Part shown: piece after piece, positions 17,394 through 26,289 of the stretch | Numbering within the stretch: the stretch's first letter is position 1 | Layout: every line of letters starts with the position of its first letter | Program-made: the position numbers and the translations under genes | Origin: Pyrobaculum ferrireducens | GTDB taxonomy: Archaea > Thermoproteota > Thermoprotei > Thermoproteales > Thermoproteaceae | DNA length: 64,000 nucleotides | NCBI RefSeq assembly: GCF_000234805.1 | Contig: NC_016645.1 | Span: forward strand, 1,340,391 to 1,404,390 | Direction: 5' to 3' | Notes under the pieces: model-generated | Databases searched by the model: none | Told to the model about the DNA's origin: nothing | Seen by the model: only the letters and a program-made list of their open reading frames with translations

Positions 17394-18554
17394 ATGAACA
17401 GGCCGCCTAACGGCGTTTACTACATCAAGACGCCGGTGGAGCTCAGGGCATTTATCAACCTGCTTAAAAAGTTTAGGGGCTACGCCACTACCCTAATCAC
17501 ACTGTACATAAACGCAGAGAGGCCCATGCCCGACGTACTCAACCTACTCAGGTCTGAGTGGTCGACAGCCTCTAACATAAAGGACAAGACTACGAGGACA
17601 CACGTCCAGGACACTCTGGAGCGGATAATAAACAACTTGAAGGGGGAGGCCAAGGCGCCGGAGAACGGCATGGCGGTTTTCGCAGGCTTCCACATGATTA
17701 ACCAGGGGAACTACGAGTGGGTTTACTACGTCGTGGTGCCTCCTCAGCCGATAAACACCTTTAAATACATATGCGACACCGCCTTCCACACCGAGATTTT
17801 GGAGGATCAGCTACACGCCGGCGTCGTCTACGGCATAGTGGTTGTGGAGAGGGGGGAGGCCGTGATCGCCCTCCTCAAGGGGGGCCAGTGGGAGGTGGTT
17901 AAGACAGTGGAGTTCTTCGTCCCGGGTAAGCACAGCGCCGGCGGCCAGTCGGCGAACCGCTACAAGAGGCAGACGGAGCACCTAGCTGAGGCCTTCTATA
18001 AACTTGTGGCCGAGGAGGTGAATAAGATATTTCTCCAGATACCCACGCTGAAGGGGATAATCGTGGGCGGCCCCGGCCCCACCAAGGAGGACTTCTTAGA
18101 GGAGGGGGGCCTCGACTACCGCCTAAAGGACAAGGTCCTAGCGGTCGTGCCGGCTTGTTGCGCCAATGAGTACGGCGTCACCGAGGCCATCAGAAACGCC
18201 CAGGAGGCGCTTAAGGAGAGCGAATATGTCAAGGCTAAGGAGGTTATGGACAGGGTTATGTACTACGCGGTGAAGAAAAGCGACTACCTCGTATACGGCA
18301 GGGAGAGGGCCCTCAAGGCTTTGGAAACCGGCATGGCCGAGGTGGTGGTGGTGGCGGAGGAGCTGGGCGAAGACGCAGTGCTGGAGGTCGTGATGAAGGC
18401 AGAGGAGAAGGGAGTAAAGGTGGAGGTGGTGCCCCGCGGCGTCGAGGAGTCCAAAACCCTGATACAGGCCTTCGGCGGCTACGTCGCTATCTTATCTACG
18501 CCGATCTGGGTCTTCGAGCAACAGATGGCCCAGGCGGCAGAGGCGGCGCAGTAG
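17394..18554 (+). CDS. prf1: Archaeal peptide chain release factor 1 (aRF1)
   Basis: A 386-residue class I release factor that reads all three stop codons and triggers peptide release in the ribosome. The catalytic GGQ is at 183-185 (SAGGQSANRYKRQ). The stop-codon recognition loop at 61-64 reads NIKD instead of the usual NIKS, followed by KTTR. The C-terminal domain carries the segments expected for contact with aEF1A/ABCE1. The gene has its own leaderless promoter. A G13 tract follows 21 bases after the stop. Confidence 0.93.
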   Translation: MNRPPNGVYYIKTPVELRAFINLLKKFRGYATTLITLYINAERPMPDVLNLLRSEWSTASNIKDKTTRTHVQDTLERIINNLKGEAKAPENGMAVFAGFHMINQGNYEWVYYVVVPPQPINTFKYICDTAFHTEILEDQLHAGVVYGIVVVERGEAVIALLKGGQWEVVKTVEFFVPGKHSAGGQSANRYKRQTEHLAEAFYKLVAEEVNKIFLQIPTLKGIIVGGPGPTKEDFLEEGGLDYRLKDKVLAVVPACCANEYGVTEAIRNAQEALKESEYVKAKEVMDRVMYYAVKKSDYLVYGRERALKALETGMAEVVVVAEELGEDAVLEVVMKAEEKGVKVEVVPRGVEESKTLIQAFGGYVAILSTPIWVFEQQMAQAAEAAQ

Positions 18555-18575
18555 AGCCGGCACGCGGCAGTTACC

Positions 18576-18588
18576 GGGGGGGGGGGGG
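18576..18588 (+). repeat. Homopolymer G tract (about 13 G)
   Basis: A run of about 13 G in the short region between the convergent aRF1 and rad50 genes. Such runs are prone to length change by slippage. Confidence 0.85.
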
Positions 18589-18660
18589 ACGTCGCGTGGC
18601 CGCCGGCTCGCCGCTTTGTAGAGACCTCGACCTCTCCTATCGGCGTTTGGAGTGAAAACC

Positions 18661-20769
18661 CTAGAGCTGGATGACTTGGTCGGCTACTTCTTCGAATTCG
18701 CCTAGGTGCGACGTTACGATGACCGTGGGTACTATGGAGGTGAGTTCCCGGATTAGCTCTACGATTTTTCTGCGGTGGTGCTCGTCGAGGTGTTCGGTTG
18801 GCTCGTCGAACATCATAAAGGGGGCCCCGCCGAGGAGGGCTCTCGCCAGGGCGACTCTCAGCGAGAGGGCGAGGAGGTTCTGCTCTCCCAGCGACAGCAG
18901 GCCGTGCTCTATGTAGCCGGTGGGTGTGGCTACCCTCACCACGTAGCGGCCGTTGGAGTCGGCTAAATGCGCCGACTTGAAGGATTCTTTGTGTCTCAGT
19001 TTTAGGAATACGTGGTTGAGCTCCTCGTTTATGGCTCGGAGGAGTATCTGCCTGGCCATGGGCTTAACCTCGCCCAGCGCCGCCCGCATGTTCTTGGCCT
19101 TGCCCAGCGCGCCGTCTAGCTTCGCGAGCTCCGTCTTGGCCTTCTCCAGCTCCCCGGCTATAGATCCCAGCTCGCGCTCGGCCTCCTCAAGCTGGCGCCG
19201 TAGCGTATCCACCCGGCCGGATAATATGTTGTACTCCTTGAATTTCTCCTCCAGCTGGCTGTACGTAGCCTCGACTTCTCTCAGCTTTCTCTCCACCTCC
19301 TCTGCCTCCTTCTCCACCTCCCTGAGCCTCTCGCCGACTTCCCCAACCTTGGCCTCGGCCTCCGCCAGCCTCCTCCTAGCCTCCGCCAGCCTCTTCTCCA
19401 CGTCGCCCTCCCTCTCCGCCAGCGCGGTTAGGTAAGCGCGCCTCTTCTCCACCTCTCTCTTCTCGTTGTAGGCCTTCTCCAGCTCCGCCAGCCTCCTCCT
19501 CGCGGCTGCGAGATCCACCTTGACGTAGTCCTTGTTTGCGTGGTAGAGCTTGTCAAGCGCCTCAAGCCTCTTGACCTCCCCCCTCAGCTCCTCCACCAGC
19601 TCCTCCAGCCTCCTCTCCTCCCTCTCCAGCCCGGCCACCTCCAGCTCGTGCCTCTTAACAGCCTCTGGGCGGAGGGGGGAGCCGCACACCGGGCACACGC
19701 CGCCCTCGGCGCGGCCCGCCAGCCTCACCACGTCTCTAAGCAGTTCAAGTCTAGATCTCACCTCGGCCAGACGCCTAGTGGCGTCCTCCGCCCTCCTCCT
19801 CGCCTCCTCCAGCTTCGCCGGGTCGTAGCTCCTCACCTCCTGGGGCACCCTCTCCGCGGCCGCCACCAACTGCCGGAGTTCGAAATACTCCTTCTCCACG
19901 TCGCCGATTTGTGGGAGGCTTCTCAACTCCTCCTTCGCCCTCCTTATCTCCCCTAGCTCCGCCTCTAGACGCTCGATCTCCCTCTCAGCGTCGAGGGAGG
20001 TCTGGGCCAGCTCCTCCAGCTTCTTCTCGAGCGTCTCCCTCTCCTTCGCCAGGGCGGCGTGGCGCTCCCTCAGCTTGGCGTACCTCTCCTTCACCTCGGC
20101 GTACTGGTTTTTGACAGACTCAAGCCCCCTCAGCCTCACCTCCAGCTCGGCGAGCTCCCGCCTAAGGGCGTCTACGCGGGTCTTGAGGAACTGGGCCCTC
20201 TTCTCAAGCTCCTCGGCTCTGCCGCCCACCCTCTCCCTCCTGGCCCTGAGCTCGTTTAACACCTCCCTCAGCACCTCGTCCAGTTTGTCGAATTCGTCTA
20301 GCCTCAGCACCCGGTCTAGGTACTCGGCCTCTTGTAGAATCCGCCGGAGCTCCCCCTGGCGGATGTAGAGTAGCTGTCTATACTCCTCGACCCCCAGCCC
20401 CAGCCTAGCGGCGAGCGCGGCGGTTACGTCGCTGTCACCCCTCGCCACCACGGCGCCGTTCACCGCGAGGTACGTGCCGGAGGGCACGCTGCCCCCTTCG
20501 CCAAATCGCCTTACTACGAGAAGCTCGGCCCCGGCGTGGACGAGGTGTAGCCTCACCTCCCCCGACGAGGCCCCCCTCCGGAGGTAGTCAGACCACCTCC
20601 CACCCGCTCTCTTAACCCACTGGGAGCCGAAGAGGGCGACGGAGACTGCCTCCATTATCGACGTCTTGCCCGAGCCGTTTGGGCCGTATATGAAGTTCAC
20701 CCCCTCGCCGAAGCGCACAGACGCCTTTCCATGCGCCTTGAAGTTGAGTAGCTCAACCCGCCTAATCAT
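18661..20769 (-). CDS. rad50: Rad50 DNA repair ATPase
   Basis: A 702-residue SMC-like ATPase. Walker A GPNGSGKTS lies near residues 31-39, the ABC signature LSLGEQNL and Walker B MMFDEPTEHLDE lie near the C-terminus. The long central coiled coil is interrupted by the zinc hook CPVCGSPL near residue 360. With Mre11 it tethers and processes DNA double-strand breaks. It is the last gene of the nurA-herA-mre11-rad50 operon and overlaps mre11 by 8 bases. The coiled coil is short compared with the 860-880 residues of many archaeal Rad50s. Confidence 0.95.
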   Translation of the reverse strand: MIRRVELLNFKAHGKASVRFGEGVNFIYGPNGSGKTSIMEAVSVALFGSQWVKRAGGRWSDYLRRGASSGEVRLHLVHAGAELLVVRRFGEGGSVPSGTYLAVNGAVVARGDSDVTAALAARLGLGVEEYRQLLYIRQGELRRILQEAEYLDRVLRLDEFDKLDEVLREVLNELRARRERVGGRAEELEKRAQFLKTRVDALRRELAELEVRLRGLESVKNQYAEVKERYAKLRERHAALAKERETLEKKLEELAQTSLDAEREIERLEAELGEIRRAKEELRSLPQIGDVEKEYFELRQLVAAAERVPQEVRSYDPAKLEEARRRAEDATRRLAEVRSRLELLRDVVRLAGRAEGGVCPVCGSPLRPEAVKRHELEVAGLEREERRLEELVEELRGEVKRLEALDKLYHANKDYVKVDLAAARRRLAELEKAYNEKREVEKRRAYLTALAEREGDVEKRLAEARRRLAEAEAKVGEVGERLREVEKEAEEVERKLREVEATYSQLEEKFKEYNILSGRVDTLRRQLEEAERELGSIAGELEKAKTELAKLDGALGKAKNMRAALGEVKPMARQILLRAINEELNHVFLKLRHKESFKSAHLADSNGRYVVRVATPTGYIEHGLLSLGEQNLLALSLRVALARALLGGAPFMMFDEPTEHLDEHHRRKIVELIRELTSIVPTVIVTSHLGEFEEVADQVIQL

Positions 20770-21919
20770 ACAGCGCCTTGAGGACGAGTCTATAGGCCGC
20801 CTCCCGCTCCCCCTCCCTCAGATACTCCATAGCCTTAACCACCACCTCGGCGCCCTCCCCCAGCCTCTCCCGCAACAACCGCCACAACTCCTCCATGGCC
20901 GAGCCCCGGAGAGCCACCGCCCTCTGCGGCGCGGAGGTGCGGTCCGCCACGTCTACATGCAACGCCTTGGTGAAGTAAGCCGCCAGTTGCCTAGTCTTCA
21001 CGCCTTCCTCCAAGGTGCCCCACACCTCCACCCTAACCACTGCACCTGGCTTGTCGAAAAGCCGGGCCGCCTCCTCCACAGCCCTCTGCAACTCGCCGGC
21101 GTCCCTTACGTGGAGCCTCACCCGGTAAAGCGGCCTGCTCCCCGGTAGCGGTACTGCCCTTAGCGACACCGCCCTCCCCGACACGTCAATCAGAACCGCG
21201 CCCTTGGGCGCTCTCTCCTGGCTCTTCTCAAACCCGCCGGCGTAGTCCCACGTCTCGAACTCCCCCACGTCCCACATCTCCAGCGACCCCGCCCAGACGG
21301 CGCCCAGGGAGTGCCTAGCGAAGTGGTCGTGGATGTGTCCGGCGGCGATGTGGAGGTGGGAGAGCCCCTGGAAAACCGACTGGGGCATTGTGAAGTCGTC
21401 CTCCTCGGCTGGGTACCTCGCCCTTACCCCCTCGATGGCTTGGTGGATGGCTAAGACGGCGCCGGGCGGGGCCTTCTGCAACAGCCTCCTGTACTCGCTG
21501 GCGTACTCCCGGGGAGTGGCGCAGGCGCCGAATATCCACACGCCGCCTAGATCTGCTGAGTCCCAGCACAACAGCCTCCCCAGCCTCAGCCTGTCGAGCA
21601 ACTTCAACACGGTATCCACGTGGCAGTGCCCCCCGGCGCACCCCTCCGCCTCAGCCCTATACCGCACGTAGCTGAAGTCGTGGTTCCCCCCGATGAGGTA
21701 TATGGGCACCCCGACGCCCTCCACCGCCTCCACGAAGCGGAGCACCGCCCTCGTCGGGGGCCTCCTCGTGTCGAAAAGATCCCCCGTCACCAACACGGCG
21801 TCTGCCGACCTCCCCCTCGCCAAGGCCTCACGGAAGGCGTTGTAGTAATCCTCCTCCCGCTCCGGGAGGCCGTACTGCGCCCTCCCAAGGTGGGCGTCGG
21901 AGATGTGTAGAATCTTCAT
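20762..21919 (-). CDS. mre11: Mre11 nuclease
   Basis: A 385-residue metallophosphoesterase. The manganese-site motifs are in order: ISDAHLG (residues 6-12), GDLFD, GGNHD and AGHIHDH. The C-terminal part binds Rad50. It is an exonuclease and endonuclease at DNA ends. The start overlaps the herA stop by four bases and the stop overlaps the rad50 start, so all four proteins are tightly coupled. Confidence 0.95.
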   Translation of the reverse strand: MKILHISDAHLGRAQYGLPEREEDYYNAFREALARGRSADAVLVTGDLFDTRRPPTRAVLRFVEAVEGVGVPIYLIGGNHDFSYVRYRAEAEGCAGGHCHVDTVLKLLDRLRLGRLLCWDSADLGGVWIFGACATPREYASEYRRLLQKAPPGAVLAIHQAIEGVRARYPAEEDDFTMPQSVFQGLSHLHIAAGHIHDHFARHSLGAVWAGSLEMWDVGEFETWDYAGGFEKSQERAPKGAVLIDVSGRAVSLRAVPLPGSRPLYRVRLHVRDAGELQRAVEEAARLFDKPGAVVRVEVWGTLEEGVKTRQLAAYFTKALHVDVADRTSAPQRAVALRGSAMEELWRLLRERLGEGAEVVVKAMEYLREGEREAAYRLVLKALYD

Positions 21920-23742
21920 AAAACCTCCACCACCTCCTCCAGCGCCTTGTAGACGTGGTGGCAGGGCCTCCCCGCGCCGCAGACGCTACACGTGGGCCTC
22001 CCGTCCTCCACCACCACCTCCACCTCCCTATCCCCCTCCAGTAGCTTCACCTTTATGCGGCCTCCCTCCCTCAGCTTCTGCACCACCTTGAGCCTCGCCG
22101 CGGAGAGCATTACGCCGGGGCCCGGCGCCGAGTTGTACAGCCTCCGCCAGAGCTGCGCCACGTCGGCGGTTTTATCCACCCGCCACGCCTCCGCCAGGTC
22201 TATGTCCCCACCGCCGTACTCCAGCACTCTGTCTCTCACCTTCAGCACAACGGGGAGCCTCACCAGGGGCCCCAGCACTACAGCCTCCCCCACGTCGAGC
22301 CCCGGGAGGTTCTCCAGAAACTCCTGGGCGAGCAACTCGCTGCTCTCCCTAACGGCCTCCTGGTCTCTTGGGTTGACGATGCGCATAATCACCTGGCTCT
22401 GGCACTGGCTAATTATGTCGGGGTCCACCTTGCTCGGCCTCTGGGTGATGGCGACTAGGTAGGCCCCGAACTTCCGGCCTTCAGACGCCACCCGGGACAG
22501 GGCCTCGTAAGACCTAGTCTTCCGCAGAGACTTAGGCGGGGCGAAGCGGTGAGCCTCCTCTACGAAGAGCACCACGGGCCACGGCAACTTCACCCCCCTC
22601 AGCCCCCTCACGTGCCTCACCCTCGCCTGGAACAGCCTGTTGACGAGATGCGCCACGACGTAGTCCTGCACCTCCTCGTTGACCCCCGCCAGGTTGACGA
22701 TGGTGATGTCCCCCAGCATCTTGGCGAGGGGAGTGGAGCGGGGGGCGAAGACCCCCAGCCTCTGGAGCCTCTTTAAATAAGTCAACGCGCTGAACACCGC
22801 GTGGCGGTCTTTAGAGGCTAACTGCTTGAGGTCGGACATGGGGAAGTCCCCCTCCAACCTGTACTGCTGGAACAGTTTGTTAAGCGCGCCCTCCCCCCTC
22901 ATCGCCGTGTATAGGACCCGCCTAAGGAAGGCGAGGCCCACGGGCCTGCCGACGGCCTTCTTGACCTTCTTGGCGTAGGACCAGGCGAGGTATATGGCGT
23001 ATCTAATCTTCTTAGCGCCGGGGGGCACCCCCGCGGCGTTTGCCAAAGCCTCTGGATCGCTGTCTAGGACGCCGATTTTGTACATCAAGTCCCCTACGTG
23101 GTGCTCCGCCACCTTCACCACCCTCGCCGTGTAGGGGCCGAGGCGGTGGATGCTGTCTCTAATTGGGACGTACTCGCCGTGGGGGTCGATAACCACGATC
23201 TTGGCGCCTTTCTTCAACAACTCCTCTATGAGGACCACGGAGAACCAAGTCTTCCCGCTACCAGTCGCCGCTATGACCGCTATGTGTCTCTTAACTCCGT
23301 TGAGGTCTAGACAGATCTCCACGTCCCGGCTGGCGAGCCTGCCCACGCAGAGGCCGTTCTCGACTCTGAACAACTCCTCCACGTCGGCGTCCTCGGCGAG
23401 GTAGACGGAGGCGCCTATCCTGGGGGGTTGCTTCGGCTGCCTCAGCTCGCCCCCCTCTGCGTAGCCCAGCACCTTCACCACGGCTATCTGCACCTCCAGG
23501 ATATTCTCAGACACGTCTCTAATCACGCTGTACAGGGGGAGGTCCCTCTTGGCTGAGTAGGGGTCCCGGTACAGCTTGACTATCTGCCCCAGAAGCCGCG
23601 CCGAGACGTGCTCCCCCCTCCCCGGATCGTACTCCACGTGGTCAACCACTACGTAGTCGTACAGGCTGATGGGCTTCTCGGGGTCAAGCGTCGCCACGAA
23701 CTCGAAGGGCGTCGCCGTCGCCACCACGTAGCCGATTCTCAT
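21916..23742 (-). CDS. herA: HerA hexameric DNA translocase
   Basis: A 608-residue FtsK/HerA-type ATPase that works with NurA to resect DNA ends. An N-terminal HAS-barrel-like region (1-100) is followed by Walker A ATGSGKTW (about 159-166) and Walker B VVLFVEEAHRF, and an arginine-bearing QRPSKVDPDIISQCQ segment. The family ends soon after the ATPase core, but this protein has a C-terminal CSVCGAGRPCHH motif that looks like a small zinc or SWIM-type site. ATGA overlaps join it to nurA and mre11. Confidence 0.93.
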   Translation of the reverse strand: MRIGYVVATATPFEFVATLDPEKPISLYDYVVVDHVEYDPGRGEHVSARLLGQIVKLYRDPYSAKRDLPLYSVIRDVSENILEVQIAVVKVLGYAEGGELRQPKQPPRIGASVYLAEDADVEELFRVENGLCVGRLASRDVEICLDLNGVKRHIAVIAATGSGKTWFSVVLIEELLKKGAKIVVIDPHGEYVPIRDSIHRLGPYTARVVKVAEHHVGDLMYKIGVLDSDPEALANAAGVPPGAKKIRYAIYLAWSYAKKVKKAVGRPVGLAFLRRVLYTAMRGEGALNKLFQQYRLEGDFPMSDLKQLASKDRHAVFSALTYLKRLQRLGVFAPRSTPLAKMLGDITIVNLAGVNEEVQDYVVAHLVNRLFQARVRHVRGLRGVKLPWPVVLFVEEAHRFAPPKSLRKTRSYEALSRVASEGRKFGAYLVAITQRPSKVDPDIISQCQSQVIMRIVNPRDQEAVRESSELLAQEFLENLPGLDVGEAVVLGPLVRLPVVLKVRDRVLEYGGGDIDLAEAWRVDKTADVAQLWRRLYNSAPGPGVMLSAARLKVVQKLREGGRIKVKLLEGDREVEVVVEDGRPTCSVCGAGRPCHHVYKALEEVVEVL

Positions 23743-25028
23743 AACCCCCAGGCCATCTTAACCCTCCTAGCCATCCCCAGCTCCTCAGCCATGTTCTTGA
23801 TGTACACCGCGTACTCGGACAGCTGGCTCCCCTTGAAAGACGCCACGGAGTGGGCATACCACAGCCACGTGTTGTAGTGAAGCGGGTCTCTGTATTGCCT
23901 CGCCAAGAGGCCAACCACGTACTCCACCCTCGCAGGTGGGTAGAAGGCCTTTACAGAGGCCCCGTCGAACATCTTAGTTCCATCCGCCGGCACCTCCACC
24001 AAGAGGGGGGCGTCGTCCCTCCCCAGCCTCACGTAGAAGAAGTAGATCTTGGGCACCTCCTCGAGGGCCTCCCTTACGTACTCCACCACGTTTTGGCTAA
24101 ACTGATCCTTCAGCCGGAAGATGAGGGAATCCTCAAGCCTATCCTCAGCCGCCTTCACCAACTTCTCCACTGTGGAGAGCCCCTTGTAGTTCATATACGC
24201 GTCGCAACCCCCCACCAGCATGGGGACTGTGTAGTGCCCCTCTGGCAACACCCGGGCGAGTAGCTCCGAATCTGTGACAGAGGGCGTGATTAAGAGGGCC
24301 AGCAACCTGGCGCCTTCGTAGTCGTAGGACCTCGCCATCTTGTACTTGTCGAGAAGCTCTTTCCTAAACCGCCGGATCCAGAGGACGGAATACCACTGAA
24401 GACCCCTCTGAAACACGTAGTCGCTCCACCGCTCGCTCAGCTTTTCAAAAATGACGTGTTCCTTCAGAAGCTTGTAGCTGTGGTCCTTAGACACGAACAC
24501 AAGCCTCGCCCCCCTCTCCCGCGCCGTCCTCAAAAGACGCGCCAGGGTGTACAGCGCCGTGGCCAGCTCCGGCACGTAGTACAAGTTCTGGAACTCCCTG
24601 GCCAGGATTAGGTTGTGTACAAGCCTCACCACTTTGGCGTAAAGCGAGCCGTCCATAAGCAGGACGTCGACGCCGTGCCTCTCCAAAGCCCGTACCCCAG
24701 CCAGCGACTCGGCGATTACCAGATAGGCCCAGGGCAGGGAGCTGGAGTCCACAGAGGCCACGTCGGCCACGAACTCCCTCTCGATGAAATCCGGCCCAAC
24801 AGCGGCGGCTCTGGCGAGGATTACCTGATGTCCGTTGGCGAGCCTCACCACTCCTATCCCCCCGTCCACCCCGGCGGTGCGCGCCTCCGAGGCCTCCCCG
24901 CCAACCGCTCTGTACAAGATCTTATCGGCCAACGCGTCGATGGGGTACTCCTCACTAGAGCGTTTTAGCAAATACTCGCGTAGCCTCCCCCTAGCCGACG
25001 CTATAAACATGTCGAAAAACTGATCCAC
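23739..25028 (-). CDS. nurA: NurA 5'-3' nuclease
   Basis: About 429 residues, the nuclease partner of HerA. Acidic active-site motifs are visible in TAGVDGGIG near residues 60-70 and LLMDGSLY further on. I place the start at GTG 25028 because CTATATAAGT (25048-25057) is centred 24 bases upstream. The frame stays open much further, to 25364, but that part is antisense to the MoxR gene and not protein-like. An alternative start is ATG 25010. First gene of the end-resection operon. Confidence 0.88.
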   Translation of the reverse strand: MDQFFDMFIASARGRLREYLLKRSSEEYPIDALADKILYRAVGGEASEARTAGVDGGIGVVRLANGHQVILARAAAVGPDFIEREFVADVASVDSSSLPWAYLVIAESLAGVRALERHGVDVLLMDGSLYAKVVRLVHNLILAREFQNLYYVPELATALYTLARLLRTARERGARLVFVSKDHSYKLLKEHVIFEKLSERWSDYVFQRGLQWYSVLWIRRFRKELLDKYKMARSYDYEGARLLALLITPSVTDSELLARVLPEGHYTVPMLVGGCDAYMNYKGLSTVEKLVKAAEDRLEDSLIFRLKDQFSQNVVEYVREALEEVPKIYFFYVRLGRDDAPLLVEVPADGTKMFDGASVKAFYPPARVEYVVGLLARQYRDPLHYNTWLWYAHSVASFKGSQLSEYAVYIKNMAEELGMARRVKMAWGL

Positions 25029-25047
25029 AGCTATTCTATCTACAGTA

Positions 25048-25057
25048 CTTATATAGC
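25048..25057 (-). promoter_or_regulatory. TATA element of the nurA-herA-mre11-rad50 operon
   Basis: CTATATAAGT on the minus strand is centred about 24 bases before GTG 25028. It decides the nurA start and is the only clear promoter for the four-gene operon. Confidence 0.6.
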
Positions 25058-25182
25058 TGGAACATAAGCATACCTCAGGAGAGTAGGCCAAAACTTTCAA
25101 AAACCAACGTCCAAAACGCCGGGCCCACGCCGCGCTGGCCCCCAGAGAGGCAAAATATTTTAAGCAAACTCCAGTGAAACAT

Positions 25183-26289
25183 GTGGAGGATTTGCTACAG
25201 AGAATTGTACAAGTCCGGAAAGTCTTAGACGGCCTCTTCTTTAAATTCAGCGATGAGGTTACCGCCAGCCTCACCGCCGTCCTCACCAGGGAGAACTTCA
25301 TCCTCATAGGTCCCCCCGGCACCGCCAAGACGATGCTCGTCGCCTCCACATCGAAGTTGCTCAAAGCCAGGTGGTTCTACAGGTTGCTCACCAAATTCAC
25401 GGAGATTGAGGAGGTTATCGGCCCCATAGACGTCGTCGAGCTCCTAAAGGGCAACGTCAAGAGGATATACACCAATTCCATCGTCGAGGCCGACTTCGCC
25501 TTACTCGACGAAATATTCAACGCCTCCAGCGCCATACTCAACACCATGCTCACAATACTAAACGAAAGAGTGATATACGACGGCGGGAGTATAATACCAG
25601 TCAAGACCTGGACGGTCTTCGGCGCCACCAACAGGATACCAGACGAAGAGGAGCTACAAGCCCTCTACGACAGATTTCCCCTCCGCGTCTTCACTAAATA
25701 CGCCAACCCGGAGGAGACCGAGGACCTAATCAAAGCCGGGCTTAGGCTGAGGAGGGAGTACGAAAACCTAGCCCCCATCATGTCCATGGACGAGGTCAAG
25801 AAGCTAAACGAATACATCCAGAGCTACGTCTACGAAAACATGAACACCATTGTGAAGCACATATCCCCCATAGTCGCCTCCTACCTAGATCACGTCGTCA
25901 TATCAAACCGCACCCGCGTCAAGGTGCCCCTATACGTCGTCTCCTACCTCACCGTGCTGGGGCTAAGGCCCCCAGACATAGACGCCGCAGTGGTGAGGGC
26001 GGGCACGCTAAAGGTGTTGAAGTACCTGGTAAAAGACCGGGAAGACCTCTCCGAGTACGAGTCCTTCCTAGCCACCCACATGCCGGGCAACCTCTCGGTG
26101 CTTTACGACATGGTCAACGAAATAAAGGCCCTAATATCCAACAACGCCCTGTCCATAGCTAAGGAGAAGCTCAAAGAAGCCTATGAACTCTTCGAGAAGT
26201 CGGTGGCGGACCCGGTGACCTACCGCTTCTTCCAGGTGGAGATAGAGGAGATTAAATCCACCCTCGAGATGCTGAAGAGCCAGGTCTAA
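25183..26289 (+). CDS. MoxR/RavA-type AAA+ ATPase
   Basis: About 368 residues. Walker A GPPGTAKT lies near residue 43, Walker B ALLDEIFNAS near 110, and sensor 1 GATN and an arginine finger in LYDRFPLRV follow. MoxR ATPases act with VWA-domain partners as metal-insertion or complex-remodelling chaperones. The partner gene follows directly, with its ATG sharing one base with this stop codon. GTG 25183 lies 25 bases after AAATATTTTAAG; GTG 25174 is an alternative. The gene is divergent from nurA. Confidence 0.88.
   Translation: MEDLLQRIVQVRKVLDGLFFKFSDEVTASLTAVLTRENFILIGPPGTAKTMLVASTSKLLKARWFYRLLTKFTEIEEVIGPIDVVELLKGNVKRIYTNSIVEADFALLDEIFNASSAILNTMLTILNERVIYDGGSIIPVKTWTVFGATNRIPDEEELQALYDRFPLRVFTKYANPEETEDLIKAGLRLRREYENLAPIMSMDEVKKLNEYIQSYVYENMNTIVKHISPIVASYLDHVVISNRTRVKVPLYVVSYLTVLGLRPPDIDAAVVRAGTLKVLKYLVKDREDLSEYESFLATHMPGNLSVLYDMVNEIKALISNNALSIAKEKLKEAYELFEKSVADPVTYRFFQVEIEEIKSTLEMLKSQV

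Noticed and set aside
19000-20200. Long plus-strand ORFs rich in Ser/Leu opposite rad50
   Set aside because: They are antisense shadows of the Glu/Leu/Arg-rich coiled coil, not genes.
25029-25364. Upstream extension of NurA to residue -112
   Set aside because: The extension is antisense to the MoxR gene, is not protein-like, and a TATA element directs the start at 25028.
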